A stretch of DNA of 64,000 bases from Ga0077555 sp046154645 (GCA_046154645.1 JBJXDZ010000098.1:71341-135340), one strand, 5' to 3'. Shown: positions 54,509-62,856, numbered from the stretch's first letter. A program made the numbers and translations. Notes: a model not told the origin generated them from the sequence alone.

Positions 54509-55030
54509 CCAAGCACTTGGTTTCGCGAAAACACCCAACCCCCAAACTTGTCTTCCAGGAAGTCGCGCGCACGCGCCGGATGCGCAGTGGGCATCCGAAG
54601 GCGCAAAGCAAAAAGCGCGCGGCTATCCGGGATCGCGCCGGCCGCGATGTGCCCGTGCTTCACACACGCGATCCCGGATCTGCGTGAGGCGCACGGTGTG
54701 CGCTCACTTCGTCCGGGAAAACAGCGGTTGGGGAGGGTTTGGAGAACACCACAACCAAGCACTTGGTTTCGCGAAAACCCAACCCCCAAACTTGTCTTCC
54801 CGGAAGACGCGCGCACGCGCCGGATGCGCAGTGGGCATCCGAAGGCGCAAAGCAAAAAGCGCGCGGCTATCCGGGATCTCGCCGGCTCAGATTCTATGCA
54901 GCCGTGCGTCTTGCGTGCCTTCTCACCCAGGCTTTCGCCGATGACCACGGCACCCATCCCAACCGGCGAGATCCCGGCTCTACGCCGCGCCACGAAGCCG
55001 TGGCGCCGCTCCGACCGGGAAGACAAGCCG
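54509..55030. repeat. Nested palindromic repeat cluster, locus A (two units)
   Basis: Unit 1 (54509-about 54725) and unit 2 (54755-55027) share about 125 nearly identical bases (54509-54635 versus 54755-54880). Unit 2 is a double hairpin: outer arms CTTGTCTTCCCGG (54791-54803) and CCGGGAAGACAAG (55015-55027), inner arms CCGGGATCTCGCCGG (54871-54885) and CCGGCGAGATCCCGG (54963-54977), all perfect. Between units lies AACCAAG-CA-CTTGGTT followed by TCGCGAAAACCC. Much of the cluster recurs at 58826-59232. Confidence 0.85.
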
Positions 55031-55509
55031 GGGCAGCGAGGTACCGAGCTGGTGGTGCCGCCCCTGGTGTCCCGAGCGTTGCCCACGATATCCCTTATGC
55101 ACGCCTACAGATTGCATAAGTCGTTGCTTACGTGATGCGCTGGGATCACATCTGCCCACAGCATCGACCATTCGGGGCTGTTGACCGGATCCGTTTGCCG
55201 CTGCCTCGCAGCCGTCGGCCACGCCAGCAAGTTGCTGGTGCGACGCCCATTTTGACGGCGAAGGTCACTCACCCAATGTTCTCGTCCAACAATTAACCGT
55301 TTTTTGGCACAGGAGTTTCTTCCCACTCCGTCTTGGCGATATGTCATTTCGATGACACTCAAACAACGACCACGGATTTTTGCTGATCAGGGGGCAACTG
55401 GTCGCGGACGTCTTGTGGTTTCAAGCGGGATGGTTGGTGGCTGCCTTGTGCAGTCATCAACCATGTTTGCCCGCTGAGATCGTTGAGTGACGAAGCGGGA
55501 TCGCGTGTG

Positions 55510-55698
55510 ATGCAAGCGTTGGATCAGTCTGAGGCAGCCCTGTTGGAGCTGCTCGCCATCGAGCCTCCCTCGTATCTGCCACCCAGGCACCGGGCCACAA
55601 TACGCCGGCTCGACAAGCTCGGCCTTGCCGTTCGCTGGCAGAACCGCTGGTACCCCACCGCCGCCGGCCTCGTCCACACCGGCCGCACCGTGCATTGA
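55510..55698 (+). CDS. Small hypothetical protein, winged-helix-like
   Basis: A 62-residue protein (MQALDQSEAALLELLAIEPPSYLPPRHRATIRRLDKLGLAVRWQNRWYPTAAGL in outline; a TTG at 55483 would add nine residues). The pattern helix-helix-short wing, with RRLDKLGLAVRW then WYPTAAGLVHT, resembles the tail of a small winged-helix DNA-binding domain. Third-position G+C bias is coding-like. There is no strong ribosome-binding site, so the call is tentative. Confidence 0.45.
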   Translation: MQALDQSEAALLELLAIEPPSYLPPRHRATIRRLDKLGLAVRWQNRWYPTAAGLVHTGRTVH

Positions 55699-55722
55699 AG
55701 CAGCCGCGCGCCGCACCCAGCC

Positions 55723-56481
55723 TCAACTCAAGCCCCGCCCCTCCTCCATCGCCCGCACCACCTCGGAAATTGCCACGGCGTAGAGCGCCACCAAGAAGCC
55801 GGTCAGCACGTTGCTGGAGATGACCAGTCCGGCCAGTTTGGCGCCATCGGGCCCGAGCCACACTCCGAGTACGCGCACGATCATGTCGTCGGCCCACAGC
55901 CGCACCTGAAACAGCGTCTCGCCCAGTTGCGCCAGGTTTGGGCGCTGGGGGAGGTCGAACAGCGCTCGCCAGGCGATGGCCCCCGTCGTCGGCGCTGGAA
56001 AAAACCCCATCGCCACCGACACCAGCAGGCCCAGGGGCGCGCCCATGCGGAAATAGCCCCATCGCGCCGGCTTCATGCCAAGGCTCAGATGCGCCCGCCG
56101 CAGCGCCATCGAACCCGTCAGCACCAGCACCGCGAAAATGGCGGCCATCGCCAACAGTCGCGCCGCATCGGTGCCCGAGAACGTGATCAGCGCGATGCCG
56201 CCGACGACCAGCGCCTTCAGGATCGCTTCACCGCTGCCGACAGCCAAGCGCAGCGCGGCTCCCAGGCGTCCCGAGCGCTCGAAATAGAACGGCATCTCGT
56301 GCGTAATGCGCGCCAGCTCCAGCTTGAGTCCCAGGCCCAGCGCCAGCACCAGTGTCAGTCCCATGAACAGTAACGGCTGCTTCCAGGCCAGCCAGCCCGT
56401 GCCCGCCACCAGCGCCAGCTCCACCGCCACGGTCAGCATATTCAACAACAAGCGCACTTGGACCTCGCTCTGCCGCACCAC
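55723..56481 (-). CDS. Multi-pass membrane protein of unknown function
   Basis: A 252-residue protein with about six hydrophobic helices (LLNMLTVAVELALVAGTGWLAW, LLFMGLTLVLALGLGL, ALVVGGIALITF, LLAMAAIFAVLVLTG, MGAPLGLLVSVAMGFFPAP, NVLTGFLVALYAVAISEVV). No family was recognised. The GTG at 56481 is uncertain; a GTG at 56457 with GAGG upstream is an alternative. It ends 25 bases from the small convergent gene and is divergent from mazG. Confidence 0.65.
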   Translation of the reverse strand: MVRQSEVQVRLLLNMLTVAVELALVAGTGWLAWKQPLLFMGLTLVLALGLGLKLELARITHEMPFYFERSGRLGAALRLAVGSGEAILKALVVGGIALITFSGTDAARLLAMAAIFAVLVLTGSMALRRAHLSLGMKPARWGYFRMGAPLGLLVSVAMGFFPAPTTGAIAWRALFDLPQRPNLAQLGETLFQVRLWADDMIVRVLGVWLGPDGAKLAGLVISSNVLTGFLVALYAVAISEVVRAMEEGRGLS

Positions 56482-56548
56482 CTTCGCAGCTCAGTGCAAT
56501 TGCCTTAAGGGTAGCCGCACCAACCGCGACCCGTGCAAGAGGTTTGTG

Positions 56549-57442
56549 ATGCCGAAGCCAGCCAAACCAACGACCATCGCCCCCTCCGGCGACATCCAGC
56601 GCCTGATCGAGATCATGGCCGCGCTGCGCACGCCCGTCACCGGCTGCCCCTGGGACCTGGAGCAGAGCTTCGCCACCATCGCCCGCTATACCATCGAAGA
56701 GGCCTACGAGGTCGCCGACGCCATCGAGCGTCAGGATCTGGTCGACCTCAAGGACGAACTGGGCGATCTCCTGCTGCAGGTCGTCTATCATGCCCGCCTC
56801 GCCGAGGAAGAGGCAGCCTTCGCCTTTCCCGACGTGGTGCGCGCCATCACCACCAAGATGATCCGCCGCCACCCCCACGTCTTCGGCGATGAGCACGCCC
56901 GTACCGCCGGCATGGCCAAGGGGGCCTGGGAGCGCATCAAGGCCGCCGAGAAAGCCGAGAAACTGCAGGCGAAAGGTGGCGCGGCAAAAGTTGCGCCGCC
57001 CTCCCTCCTCGCCGATGTGCCCCAGGGGCTTCCCGCCCTCACCCGCGCCGTCAAGTTGCAAGACAAAGCCGCCCGTGTCGGCTTTGATTGGCCTTCACTT
57101 GCCCCCGTCTTTGAGAAGATGCGGGAGGAGATCGAGGAACTGGCCGAAGTCGCCATCGCCGCCGATCCTCGCGCGGCCGTATCGCCCGCCCCCGACGCCG
57201 CCGCGCAGGCCCGCATCAGCGAGGAATACGGCGACCTGCTGTTCGTCATGGCCAACGTCGCCCGCCACCTCCAGGTCGATCCTGAGACGGCGCTGCGGGC
57301 CGCCAACGCCAAGTTCGCGCGCCGCTTCGCCCACATCGAGGCCCGCCTCGCAGCGCAGGACCGATCGCCATCGCAATCGGATCTGGCCGAGATGGACAGC
57401 CTCTGGAACGAGGCCAAGGCCGGCGAGAAACGGCAATCCTGA
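56549..57442 (+). CDS. mazG: Nucleoside triphosphate pyrophosphohydrolase MazG
   Basis: A 297-residue all-alpha NTP pyrophosphohydrolase with two MazG modules. The N-terminal one shows GCPWDLEQSFATIARYTIEEAYEVADAIE (EExxE metal site near residues 49-56), then LKDELGDLLLQVVYHARLAEE. The C-terminal one shows EEIEELAEV and ISEEYGDLLFVMANVARHL. It hydrolyses dNTPs/NTPs, including damaged ones, to monophosphates. AGAGG is 8-12 bases before 56549. mazG is normally close to hflX and hfq in this group; here a flavoprotein gene and repeat locus B separate them. Confidence 0.94.
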   Translation: MPKPAKPTTIAPSGDIQRLIEIMAALRTPVTGCPWDLEQSFATIARYTIEEAYEVADAIERQDLVDLKDELGDLLLQVVYHARLAEEEAAFAFPDVVRAITTKMIRRHPHVFGDEHARTAGMAKGAWERIKAAEKAEKLQAKGGAAKVAPPSLLADVPQGLPALTRAVKLQDKAARVGFDWPSLAPVFEKMREEIEELAEVAIAADPRAAVSPAPDAAAQARISEEYGDLLFVMANVARHLQVDPETALRAANAKFARRFAHIEARLAAQDRSPSQSDLAEMDSLWNEAKAGEKRQS

Positions 57443-57448
57443 GCGCGG

Positions 57449-58693
57449 TCAAGCCTGCGCCCGCGTACGCACATGCTCAGGGCGGAACCCGAGCCCCAGC
57501 AACCGCGCCGGAATGCGCCCGAGCATCGGCACCGCCCCGATCAGGCGCAACGCCAGCGGCGGCCGCACCGGACCCGCCGCGGCAAGGGTCGGCGCGATGA
57601 TGCTGTTCTGCAGCACGAGTTGTAGGCGCTGTGTGGCCCGTGTCGGAAACCGCCGTCGCGCCTCGATCGCCGCCAGATGGCCGTCCTCGGCCCGCCCTGC
57701 CAATAGCGGTTCGACCAGCGCATTGGCCGCCGCCACCGCATCCTGCACCGCCAGATTGACGCCGACGCCGCCGATCGGGCTCATCGCGTGCGCGGCGTCG
57801 CCGATGGCGAGAAAGCCCGGCCGCCACCAACGTTGCAAGCGGTTGACCTGCACCGTGAGCAACTTCACCTGGCCCCATTCCCGGATGGCGTCGGCCCGTT
57901 CGCCTGGCACCGACTCCGGCAGCAGCGGTCGCAGGCCGTCGCGAAACGCCGCCAGGCCAGCTGCCTTCACACCATTGAAAGCGCCTTTCGCGATGACGAA
58001 CGCGCACTGCCAATAGTCGCCGCGATTGAGCATGATGAAGATGCGGCCGGCATCGAACCGCCCTTGCGTTTCCTCCGTATCGCTCGGCGCCCGCGGCAGC
58101 GCGAACCACAAGGCATCCATCGGCGCACCGAGATCCTCGAGCGGCAAGCCCGAGGCATCGCGCAGCACTGAGCCCCGCCCGTCCGCAGCCACCGTCAGCT
58201 TGGCCCGGATTTGCCGCTCACCCGACGCGGTCTCCGCCACCACGCCGACGACGCGTCCCTCGGATTCGATCAGCGCGGTGGCTTCCGTCTCCATCAGCAG
58301 CCGAAACGAGGGATAGTGCCGTCCCTTCTCAGCGAGGAAATTCAGGAAATCCCATTGCGGCATCATCGCGACATAGGGTGCCCGCACCGGCAGATGCGTC
58401 AGGTCCGCCACCACCACGGGCGTGCCGCCGAACTGGGCGGTCAGGCGGTGCACCTTCTGATGCGGCAAGGTGAGGAACTCGTCCAGCCAGCCAAGTTCGG
58501 CCATGATCTCGAGAGTGGAGGGATGGATGGTATCACCGCGAAAATCGCGCAGGAAATCCGCATGCTTCTCGAGCACCGTCACCGCTACGCCGGAGCGGGC
58601 CAACAGCACGCCCAGCATCAATCCGGCCGGACCACCGCCGGCGATGACACAAGTCGACCGCCCATCAGCACCCCCGTTGATCGCTTCTGGCAT
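57449..58693 (-). CDS. FAD-dependent monooxygenase/oxidoreductase, PHBH-type
   Basis: A 414-residue flavoprotein. The FAD dinucleotide fold is VIAGGGPAGLMLGVLLARSG near 14-33 with EKHADFLRDFRGDTIHPSTLEIM following; the DG motif is TVAADGRGSVLRDASG near 165 and the second FAD signature FLAIGDAAHAMSPIGGVGVNLAVQDA near 295. This is the aromatic-ring hydroxylase/UbiH-like class, which hydroxylates aromatic or quinone-like substrates with NAD(P)H. GGAGG 7 bases before the ATG fixes the start. It is convergent with mazG with only 6 bases between. Confidence 0.92.
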   Translation of the reverse strand: MPEAINGGADGRSTCVIAGGGPAGLMLGVLLARSGVAVTVLEKHADFLRDFRGDTIHPSTLEIMAELGWLDEFLTLPHQKVHRLTAQFGGTPVVVADLTHLPVRAPYVAMMPQWDFLNFLAEKGRHYPSFRLLMETEATALIESEGRVVGVVAETASGERQIRAKLTVAADGRGSVLRDASGLPLEDLGAPMDALWFALPRAPSDTEETQGRFDAGRIFIMLNRGDYWQCAFVIAKGAFNGVKAAGLAAFRDGLRPLLPESVPGERADAIREWGQVKLLTVQVNRLQRWWRPGFLAIGDAAHAMSPIGGVGVNLAVQDAVAAANALVEPLLAGRAEDGHLAAIEARRRFPTRATQRLQLVLQNSIIAPTLAAAGPVRPPLALRLIGAVPMLGRIPARLLGLGFRPEHVRTRAQA

Positions 58694-58825
58694 TCTGTCC
58701 TCCGCCGACCCTTTCACTTGATGACGCTGAAGTGGCACGTGTCCGGGGGCAGACCTATGGCAGGGTCTCCCCACGACGGAGCTCAATCCTATAGGTCCGC
58801 CGCCGCGTGCAGGCCCCTTCCGCCC

Positions 58826-59232
58826 AACTTGTCTTCCCGGAAGTCGCGCCGCCGGAGCGTTTCCGAACAGGCACGGCGTGACTTCGGCGCGGCTATCCGG
58901 GATCTCGCCGGTCGCGGTGTGCCTGAGCGCCACCCACGCGATCCCGGATCTGCGTGGGGACACTGCTCGTGTCCCCACTTCGTCCGGGAAGACAGTGCGT
59001 GGGGAGAGTTTGGAGAACACCACAACCAAGCACTTGGTTTCGCGAAAACCCAACCCCAACTTGTCTTCCCGGAAGTCGCGCCGCCGAGGCGTTCGCAGTT
59101 CTGCACTGAGCTCATTCGGCGCGGCTATCCGGGATCTCGCCGGCTCAGATTCTATGCAGCCGTGCGTCTTGCGTTCCTTCTCACCCAGAGCTTTCGCATA
59201 TCACCACGGCACCCATCCCGACCGGCGTGTTC
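58826..59232. repeat. Nested palindromic repeat cluster, locus B (one full and one truncated unit)
   Basis: This occupies most of the 646-base gap 58694-59339; the rest shows nothing recognisable. Unit 1 (about 58829-58995) has outer arms TGTCTTCCCGGA...TCCGGGAAGACA and inner arms ATCCGGGATC...GATCCCGGAT. Unit 2 begins after AACCAAG-CA-CTTGGTT (59024-59039) and repeats 59124-59227 almost exactly as in locus A, but lacks the closing outer arm. The segment between outer and inner arms differs between units, while the arms are conserved. Confidence 0.83.
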
Positions 59233-59339
59233 CGAAGACATGGCGAAACCCACATCATACAGCCGCTCGCAAGGCAGCAGCCAGCAGTTGGGCGCGTCCC
59301 GGTGCTCGGTCTCAGCACGCTACCGGCAGGCGGACGCCC

Positions 59340-60674
59340 TTACCTCGGCATGCCGATCCCGGCGCGCTTCAACTGCCCTTCGAGGCGCCCGCGCTTGGCT
59401 TTGTCGATGCGCAGCACGAAATGCACCAGCCCATCGTCGTCGGCGCGGCTCTCCACCACCTCGGTGTTGGCATGCAGCCAGTGCATCAGCCCGCCATTTG
59501 CCGCCGGCACCGCCAGCACGATGCGCTCGTCACCCGTCGCCAGCCGCTGTTCGATCAACGCCAGCAGCTCCGTCGTGCCCTCGCCCGTGATCGCCGACAC
59601 CAACGCTGGCGGTGCCGCATTCCGGCGCGCGGCATGCAGCAACTCTTCGCGATGCTCGGGTGCGATGCGATCAATCTTGTTCCACACCTCGAGGATGTGC
59701 GCCTCGGGCCCCGCCGTGGCGATGCCAAGCCCATCCAGAACATGCTCGACATCGGCGCGTTGCGCATTGGTCTCGGCATGCGAGATGTCGCGCACATGCA
59801 GGATCAAGTGCGCTTCGATCACCTCTTCCAGCGTGGCGCGGAAGGCTGCCACCAGCATCGTCGGTAGATCCGAGATGAAGCCGACCGTGTCCGACAGTAT
59901 GATGCGTCGCCCACCGGGCAGGCGCACCTCGCGCATGGTCGGATCGAGCGTCGCGAACACCTGGTCCTTGGCCACCACGCCCGCGCCCGTGACCGTGTTG
60001 AAGAGCGTCGACTTCCCCGCATTGGTGTAGCCGACGATGGCGACAATCGGATACGGCACGCGGCGCCGGCCGCTGCGATGCAGCTCGCGCGTGCGCACCA
60101 CCACGTCGAGTTCTTCGTTCAGACCATCGATGCGATCCTGAATGAGGCGCCGGTCCAGTTCAAGCTGCGTCTCGCCGGGACCACCGAGGAAACCCGCGCC
60201 ACCACGCTGGCGCTCGAGATGGGTCCAACTGCGCACCAGCCGGCTCTTCTGATACGTCAGATGGGCCAGCTCCACTTGCAGCCGCCCTTCCCGCGTCCGC
60301 GCTCGCCGACCGAAGATCTCCAGGATCAGCCCAGTGCGATCGAGCACCTTGGCATTCCAGGCCTTCTCCAGATTGCGCTGCTGCACCGGTGAAATCGTAT
60401 GATCGACGATCACCAGCTCAACCGTCTGCGCTTCGATCTGCGCCCTGATCTCCTCGACCTTGCCAGAACCGAAGAAGGCTCCTGGCTTCAGGTTCGTCAG
60501 CGGCACCAGAGTTGCATCTGCGATCTCAAGGTCGATCGCTTCAGCGAGACCTATCGCCTCGGCTAATCGATCTTCGGGACTGTGGGCTGGCTTGGGGGCT
60601 TTCGGCTCGTCGCTGCCGTTCGCGGGCCGGGCCTCGGCGCGGCGCTCGCGACCGATAACCGGCACCAGCACCAT
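59340..60674 (-). CDS. hflX: Ribosome-associated GTPase HflX
   Basis: A 444-residue GTPase that binds 50S subunits and splits stalled ribosomes. The HflX N-terminal domain has LKPGAFFGSGKVEEI near 62 and VQQRNLEKAWNAKVLDRTGLILEIFGRRARTREGRLQVELA near 97-137. GGPGETQLELDRRLIQDRI near 168 is diagnostic; the G domain has GYTNAGKSTLFN near 216, the G3 motif near DTVGFISDLP 262 and NKID 328. The ATG at 60674 is 100 bases after hfq. An open, acidic, coding-like frame continues upstream without ATG, GTG or TTG, with an ATC at 60764 preceded by AAGG (see findings), so the true start may be upstream. Confidence 0.93.
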   Translation of the reverse strand: MVLVPVIGRERRAEARPANGSDEPKAPKPAHSPEDRLAEAIGLAEAIDLEIADATLVPLTNLKPGAFFGSGKVEEIRAQIEAQTVELVIVDHTISPVQQRNLEKAWNAKVLDRTGLILEIFGRRARTREGRLQVELAHLTYQKSRLVRSWTHLERQRGGAGFLGGPGETQLELDRRLIQDRIDGLNEELDVVVRTRELHRSGRRRVPYPIVAIVGYTNAGKSTLFNTVTGAGVVAKDQVFATLDPTMREVRLPGGRRIILSDTVGFISDLPTMLVAAFRATLEEVIEAHLILHVRDISHAETNAQRADVEHVLDGLGIATAGPEAHILEVWNKIDRIAPEHREELLHAARRNAAPPALVSAITGEGTTELLALIEQRLATGDERIVLAVPAANGGLMHWLHANTEVVESRADDDGLVHFVLRIDKAKRGRLEGQLKRAGIGMPR

Positions 60675-60774
60675 GGCGCGCGTCGGCCCGTACCGGCGCT
60701 CTATGAACGCTGGTCGACCCTTTTTCGGGGCCGCTTCGGCTTCGAATTCGTCTTCTTCGGCGATGGTGGGTGCC

Positions 60775-61029
60775 TTACCCGGGGTTGCCGTCTGCCGGAT
60801 CCGAGTCCATCAGGTGGACCGGAGCGCCGGGCATGATCGTCGAGATGGCATGCTTATAGACGAGTTGCGAATGGCCGTCGCGGCGCAGCAGCACGCAGAA
60901 GTTGTCGAACCAGGTGACGATCCCCTGCAGCTTCACGCCGTTGATCAGAAAAATCGTCAGCGGCGTCTTGGCTTTGCGTACATGATTGAGGAATGTGTCT
61001 TGCAGGCTCTGAGGTCGTTCGCCGGCCAT
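60775..61029 (-). CDS. hfq: RNA chaperone Hfq
   Basis: An 84-residue Sm-like RNA chaperone. MAGERPQSLQDTFLNHVRKAKTPLTIFLINGVKLQGIVTWFDNFCVLLRRDGHSQLVYKHAISTIMP covers the N-terminal helix, Sm1 and the Sm2 YKHAIS motif in canonical order; the tail is short, as in other alphaproteobacteria. It forms hexamers that pair small RNAs with mRNAs. The start at 61029 is the family start, although the frame is open further upstream. The leader contains a long A-R-N tract (61062-61095), the type of sequence bound by the Hfq distal face. Confidence 0.97.
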   Translation of the reverse strand: MAGERPQSLQDTFLNHVRKAKTPLTIFLINGVKLQGIVTWFDNFCVLLRRDGHSQLVYKHAISTIMPGAPVHLMDSDPADGNPG

Positions 61030-61061
61030 GGATGTGTGTCCGTTGTTTCTTATTGGTTGCG

Positions 61062-61095
61062 CTTCTTCTTGTTCTTCTTCTTTATTCTTGTTCTT
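61062..61095 (-). promoter_or_regulatory. A-R-N repeat tract in the hfq leader, candidate Hfq autoregulatory site
   Basis: On the coding strand this reads AAG AAC AAG AAT AAA, a single G, then AAG AAG AAC AAG AAG AAG: 11 A-R-N triplets ending 33 bases before the hfq ATG. The distal face of gammaproteobacterial-type Hfq binds (ARN)n, and E. coli hfq is autorepressed through its leader. That it works here is an inference. The tract would also be translated as a Lys/Glu run if a longer Hfq were made. Confidence 0.5.
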
Positions 61096-61244
61096 GTCAG
61101 CGGTCGGGCCTAGGGCTTTGAAGCATTGGGCAACGCCCTGCCGACGCAGAAATATCGGCACAACTGCCTTTCCGCCGCCTTAAATGCGTAGACCGATTTC
61201 TTAGATCGTGCAAGCGCCGCCGACCGAATCGGTCGACGTGGCCG

Positions 61245-62108
61245 TTAAGCGGCTGCAATTTCCGCCACCGAATGGAAGGCTGCCCGCAACCGCTGTGACA
61301 GCAGTCCCGGGGCTCCATTGCCCACCGTTGTCCCGTCAATTGTAACCACCGGCATGACGAGGCTGGTCGCCGATGTAATGAAGGCCTCACGCGCCGCCTT
61401 GGCTTCCTCGACCGTGAACGGCCGCTCGACCAACGCTATCCCTTCGCGGGCCAGCAGATCGAGCAGCGTGCGCCGCGTCACGCCCGGCAGGATGCCGCTG
61501 TCCAGCTGCCGCGTCACCAGACGCCCCTCGCGGTCCACGATCCAGGCGTTGGCCGAGGCGCCCTCCGTCACATAGCCGTTGGCGTCCACGAACCAGGCGT
61601 CCTCGGCGCCCTCCGCCCGCGCGGCTTCCTTGGCCAGCGATGCCGGCAGCAGCATCACCGTTTTGATATCGCAGCGTGCCCAGCGAATGTCCGGCATGGT
61701 CTTGATGCCGATCCCCTTCGCCGCCCGCGCCTCGGCTTTGGAGCGCGAGCCATGCCGGGCGACGCAGACGACGGTTGGCCGCGTTCCAGCCGGCGGGAAC
61801 AGGAAATCCCTCGGCCGGGCCCCCCGCGACACCTGCAGATAGAGCGAGCCATCGATGACCCGGTTGCGCCGGATGGTTTCGCGCAGTACCCGGCTCCAGG
61901 CGCCCTGCCCCATCGGCGCGGCGATGCGCAGTTCCGTCAGCGATCGCGCCAGCCGTTGCATATGCCGTGTCTCGTCGACCAGGTGGCCATCGCGTACTTC
62001 GCACACCTCATAGACGGCATCGCCGAACTGGAAGCCGCGGTCCTCGGCCGGCACCTGTGCTCGGTTGTAGGGGACATACTGACCGTTGACATAGACGACA
62101 CGCGACAT
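61245..62108 (-). CDS. D-amino-acid aminotransferase (class IV PLP)
   Basis: A 287-residue fold-type IV aminotransferase. The N-terminus VVYVNGQYVPYNRAQVPAEDRGFQFGDAVYEV is typical of D-alanine transaminases; the PLP Lys is in CDIKTVMLLP near 148, and YVTEGASANAWIV near 178 and SGILPGVTRRTLLDL near 205 bind the phosphate and substrate. It interconverts D-amino acids and 2-oxo acids, feeding D-Glu/D-Ala pools. The order aminotransferase, hfq, hflX on one strand is conserved in Hyphomicrobiales. Confidence 0.92.
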   Translation of the reverse strand: MSRVVYVNGQYVPYNRAQVPAEDRGFQFGDAVYEVCEVRDGHLVDETRHMQRLARSLTELRIAAPMGQGAWSRVLRETIRRNRVIDGSLYLQVSRGARPRDFLFPPAGTRPTVVCVARHGSRSKAEARAAKGIGIKTMPDIRWARCDIKTVMLLPASLAKEAARAEGAEDAWFVDANGYVTEGASANAWIVDREGRLVTRQLDSGILPGVTRRTLLDLLAREGIALVERPFTVEEAKAAREAFITSATSLVMPVVTIDGTTVGNGAPGLLSQRLRAAFHSVAEIAAA

Positions 62109-62132
62109 GGTGCGGCTCGCAGCGACGGGAGT

Positions 62133-62591
62133 TCAGTTGGAGGCGATCGGGGCGATGAAATCCACCGCCCGCGCGATGGCGCCGCACACGCGCCAGATGC
62201 ACGTCGTCGACAGCATCAGCTCATGCGGCGTTTCCAGAGGCCCGAACTGCAGGATGTAGCCGTTGGCCACCACCGTGATGCCGAGGTTGGTCTCGCGCGA
62301 CACGATCTGGCACGACTGCGCCCGATAAACCGTTTCCACCAGTCGCCGCGACAGCTCGCGGGCATCGTCGGCCGAAAGCTCGAACAGTTCCGGGCTCGCC
62401 CGGCTCTGATTGAATGCGTAATGGGCCTCAAAGCGGATCTTGTGCGGCCGGTGCACGATGAGGTGCAGTTGCGCCACCAGCTTGCCGGTCGGGAACAGAA
62501 ATGCGCGGTCGTCGAGATCGACCTTGAGCACCGCATCGGGAACCATGCGGTCCGATTGCGGCAGCGGCGGTTTCACTTCGACCAAAGCCAT
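62133..62591 (-). CDS. Conserved hypothetical protein upstream of the D-amino-acid aminotransferase gene
   Basis: A 152-residue soluble protein starting MALVEVKPPLPQSDRM. AGGGAG 9 bases upstream supports 62591. A beta-rich front (DAVLKVDLDDRAFLFPTGKLVAQLHLIVHRPHKIRFEAHYAF) precedes a helix (SADDARELSRRLVETVYRAQ) and another sheet (LGITVVANGYILQFG). Not recognised as a named family. It ends 24 bases before the aminotransferase start and is likely in the same operon. Confidence 0.65.
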   Translation of the reverse strand: MALVEVKPPLPQSDRMVPDAVLKVDLDDRAFLFPTGKLVAQLHLIVHRPHKIRFEAHYAFNQSRASPELFELSADDARELSRRLVETVYRAQSCQIVSRETNLGITVVANGYILQFGPLETPHELMLSTTCIWRVCGAIARAVDFIAPIASN

Positions 62592-62811
62592 CACGCACAC
62601 TCCCTGCCACGGACCTGAGCTGGCCTCAGTCCCGCCCCTGCCGTTACTCTGCCAGCTCATCGCCGCATCACCGCCGACCGATACCGGCCGCGCCAGCGAA
62701 CCGACGCCGTGCAACAGACCCGCGCCGATCGTGCTTGTCAATGTCGGAGAGACTCACGGCGCCATGTGCCCTAATGACGGATACCGCCCGCGCCAGTCTG
62801 TGGAAAATCCG

Positions 62812-62856
62812 TGGTGGGTGATGAAGGATTCGAACCTTCGACCCGCTGATTAAGAG
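62812..62856 (-). tRNA. 3' half of tRNA-Lys(CTT), an integration attachment site
   Basis: The 45 bases correspond to tRNA positions about 32-76: anticodon loop CTCTTAA, then T-arm GAAGG-TTCGAAT-CCTTC, acceptor 3' strand ATCACCC, discriminator A and encoded CCA (62812-62814). The 5' half is missing; the sequence beyond 62856 is unrelated. A tRNA 3' fragment immediately before an integrase gene is the signature of site-specific integration into a tRNA gene, the intact tRNA being rebuilt at the other end of the element, outside this window. Confidence 0.9.

Larger units (their letters stand above)
54086..55482. other. Long gene-poor, repeat-containing region
   Basis: Nearly 1.4 kb without a believable gene. 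54086-54440 shows nothing recognisable; 54448-54465 is a small hairpin and 54509-55030 is a nested palindromic repeat cluster. 55031-55482 is slightly AT-richer with short T runs (CCGTTTTTTGGC near 55300) but no clear promoter, RNA gene or CDS. Frames that look open inside the cluster are translations of the repeats. Confidence 0.6.

Noticed and set aside
54509..55030. Possible CRISPR array
   Set aside because: Repeats are long, nested and only two units per locus, with no regular short repeat/spacer period and no cas genes.
54482..55135. Several open frames across the repeat cluster with phrases such as LSSRKSRARAGCAVGIRR
   Set aside because: They are translations of the nested palindromic repeats and recur at locus B; no ribosome-binding site or conserved domain.
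60775..61161. Extended Hfq with an additional 44 N-terminal residues
   Set aside because: The family starts at MAGERPQSLQDTFLN; the extension is the translation of the A-R-N leader tract and lacks similarity to known Hfq.
62440..62853. Open frame ending in KDSNLRPAD
   Set aside because: That ending is the standard translation of a tRNA 3' end; the frame is opposite the hypothetical gene at 62133-62591 and runs into the tRNA-Lys fragment.
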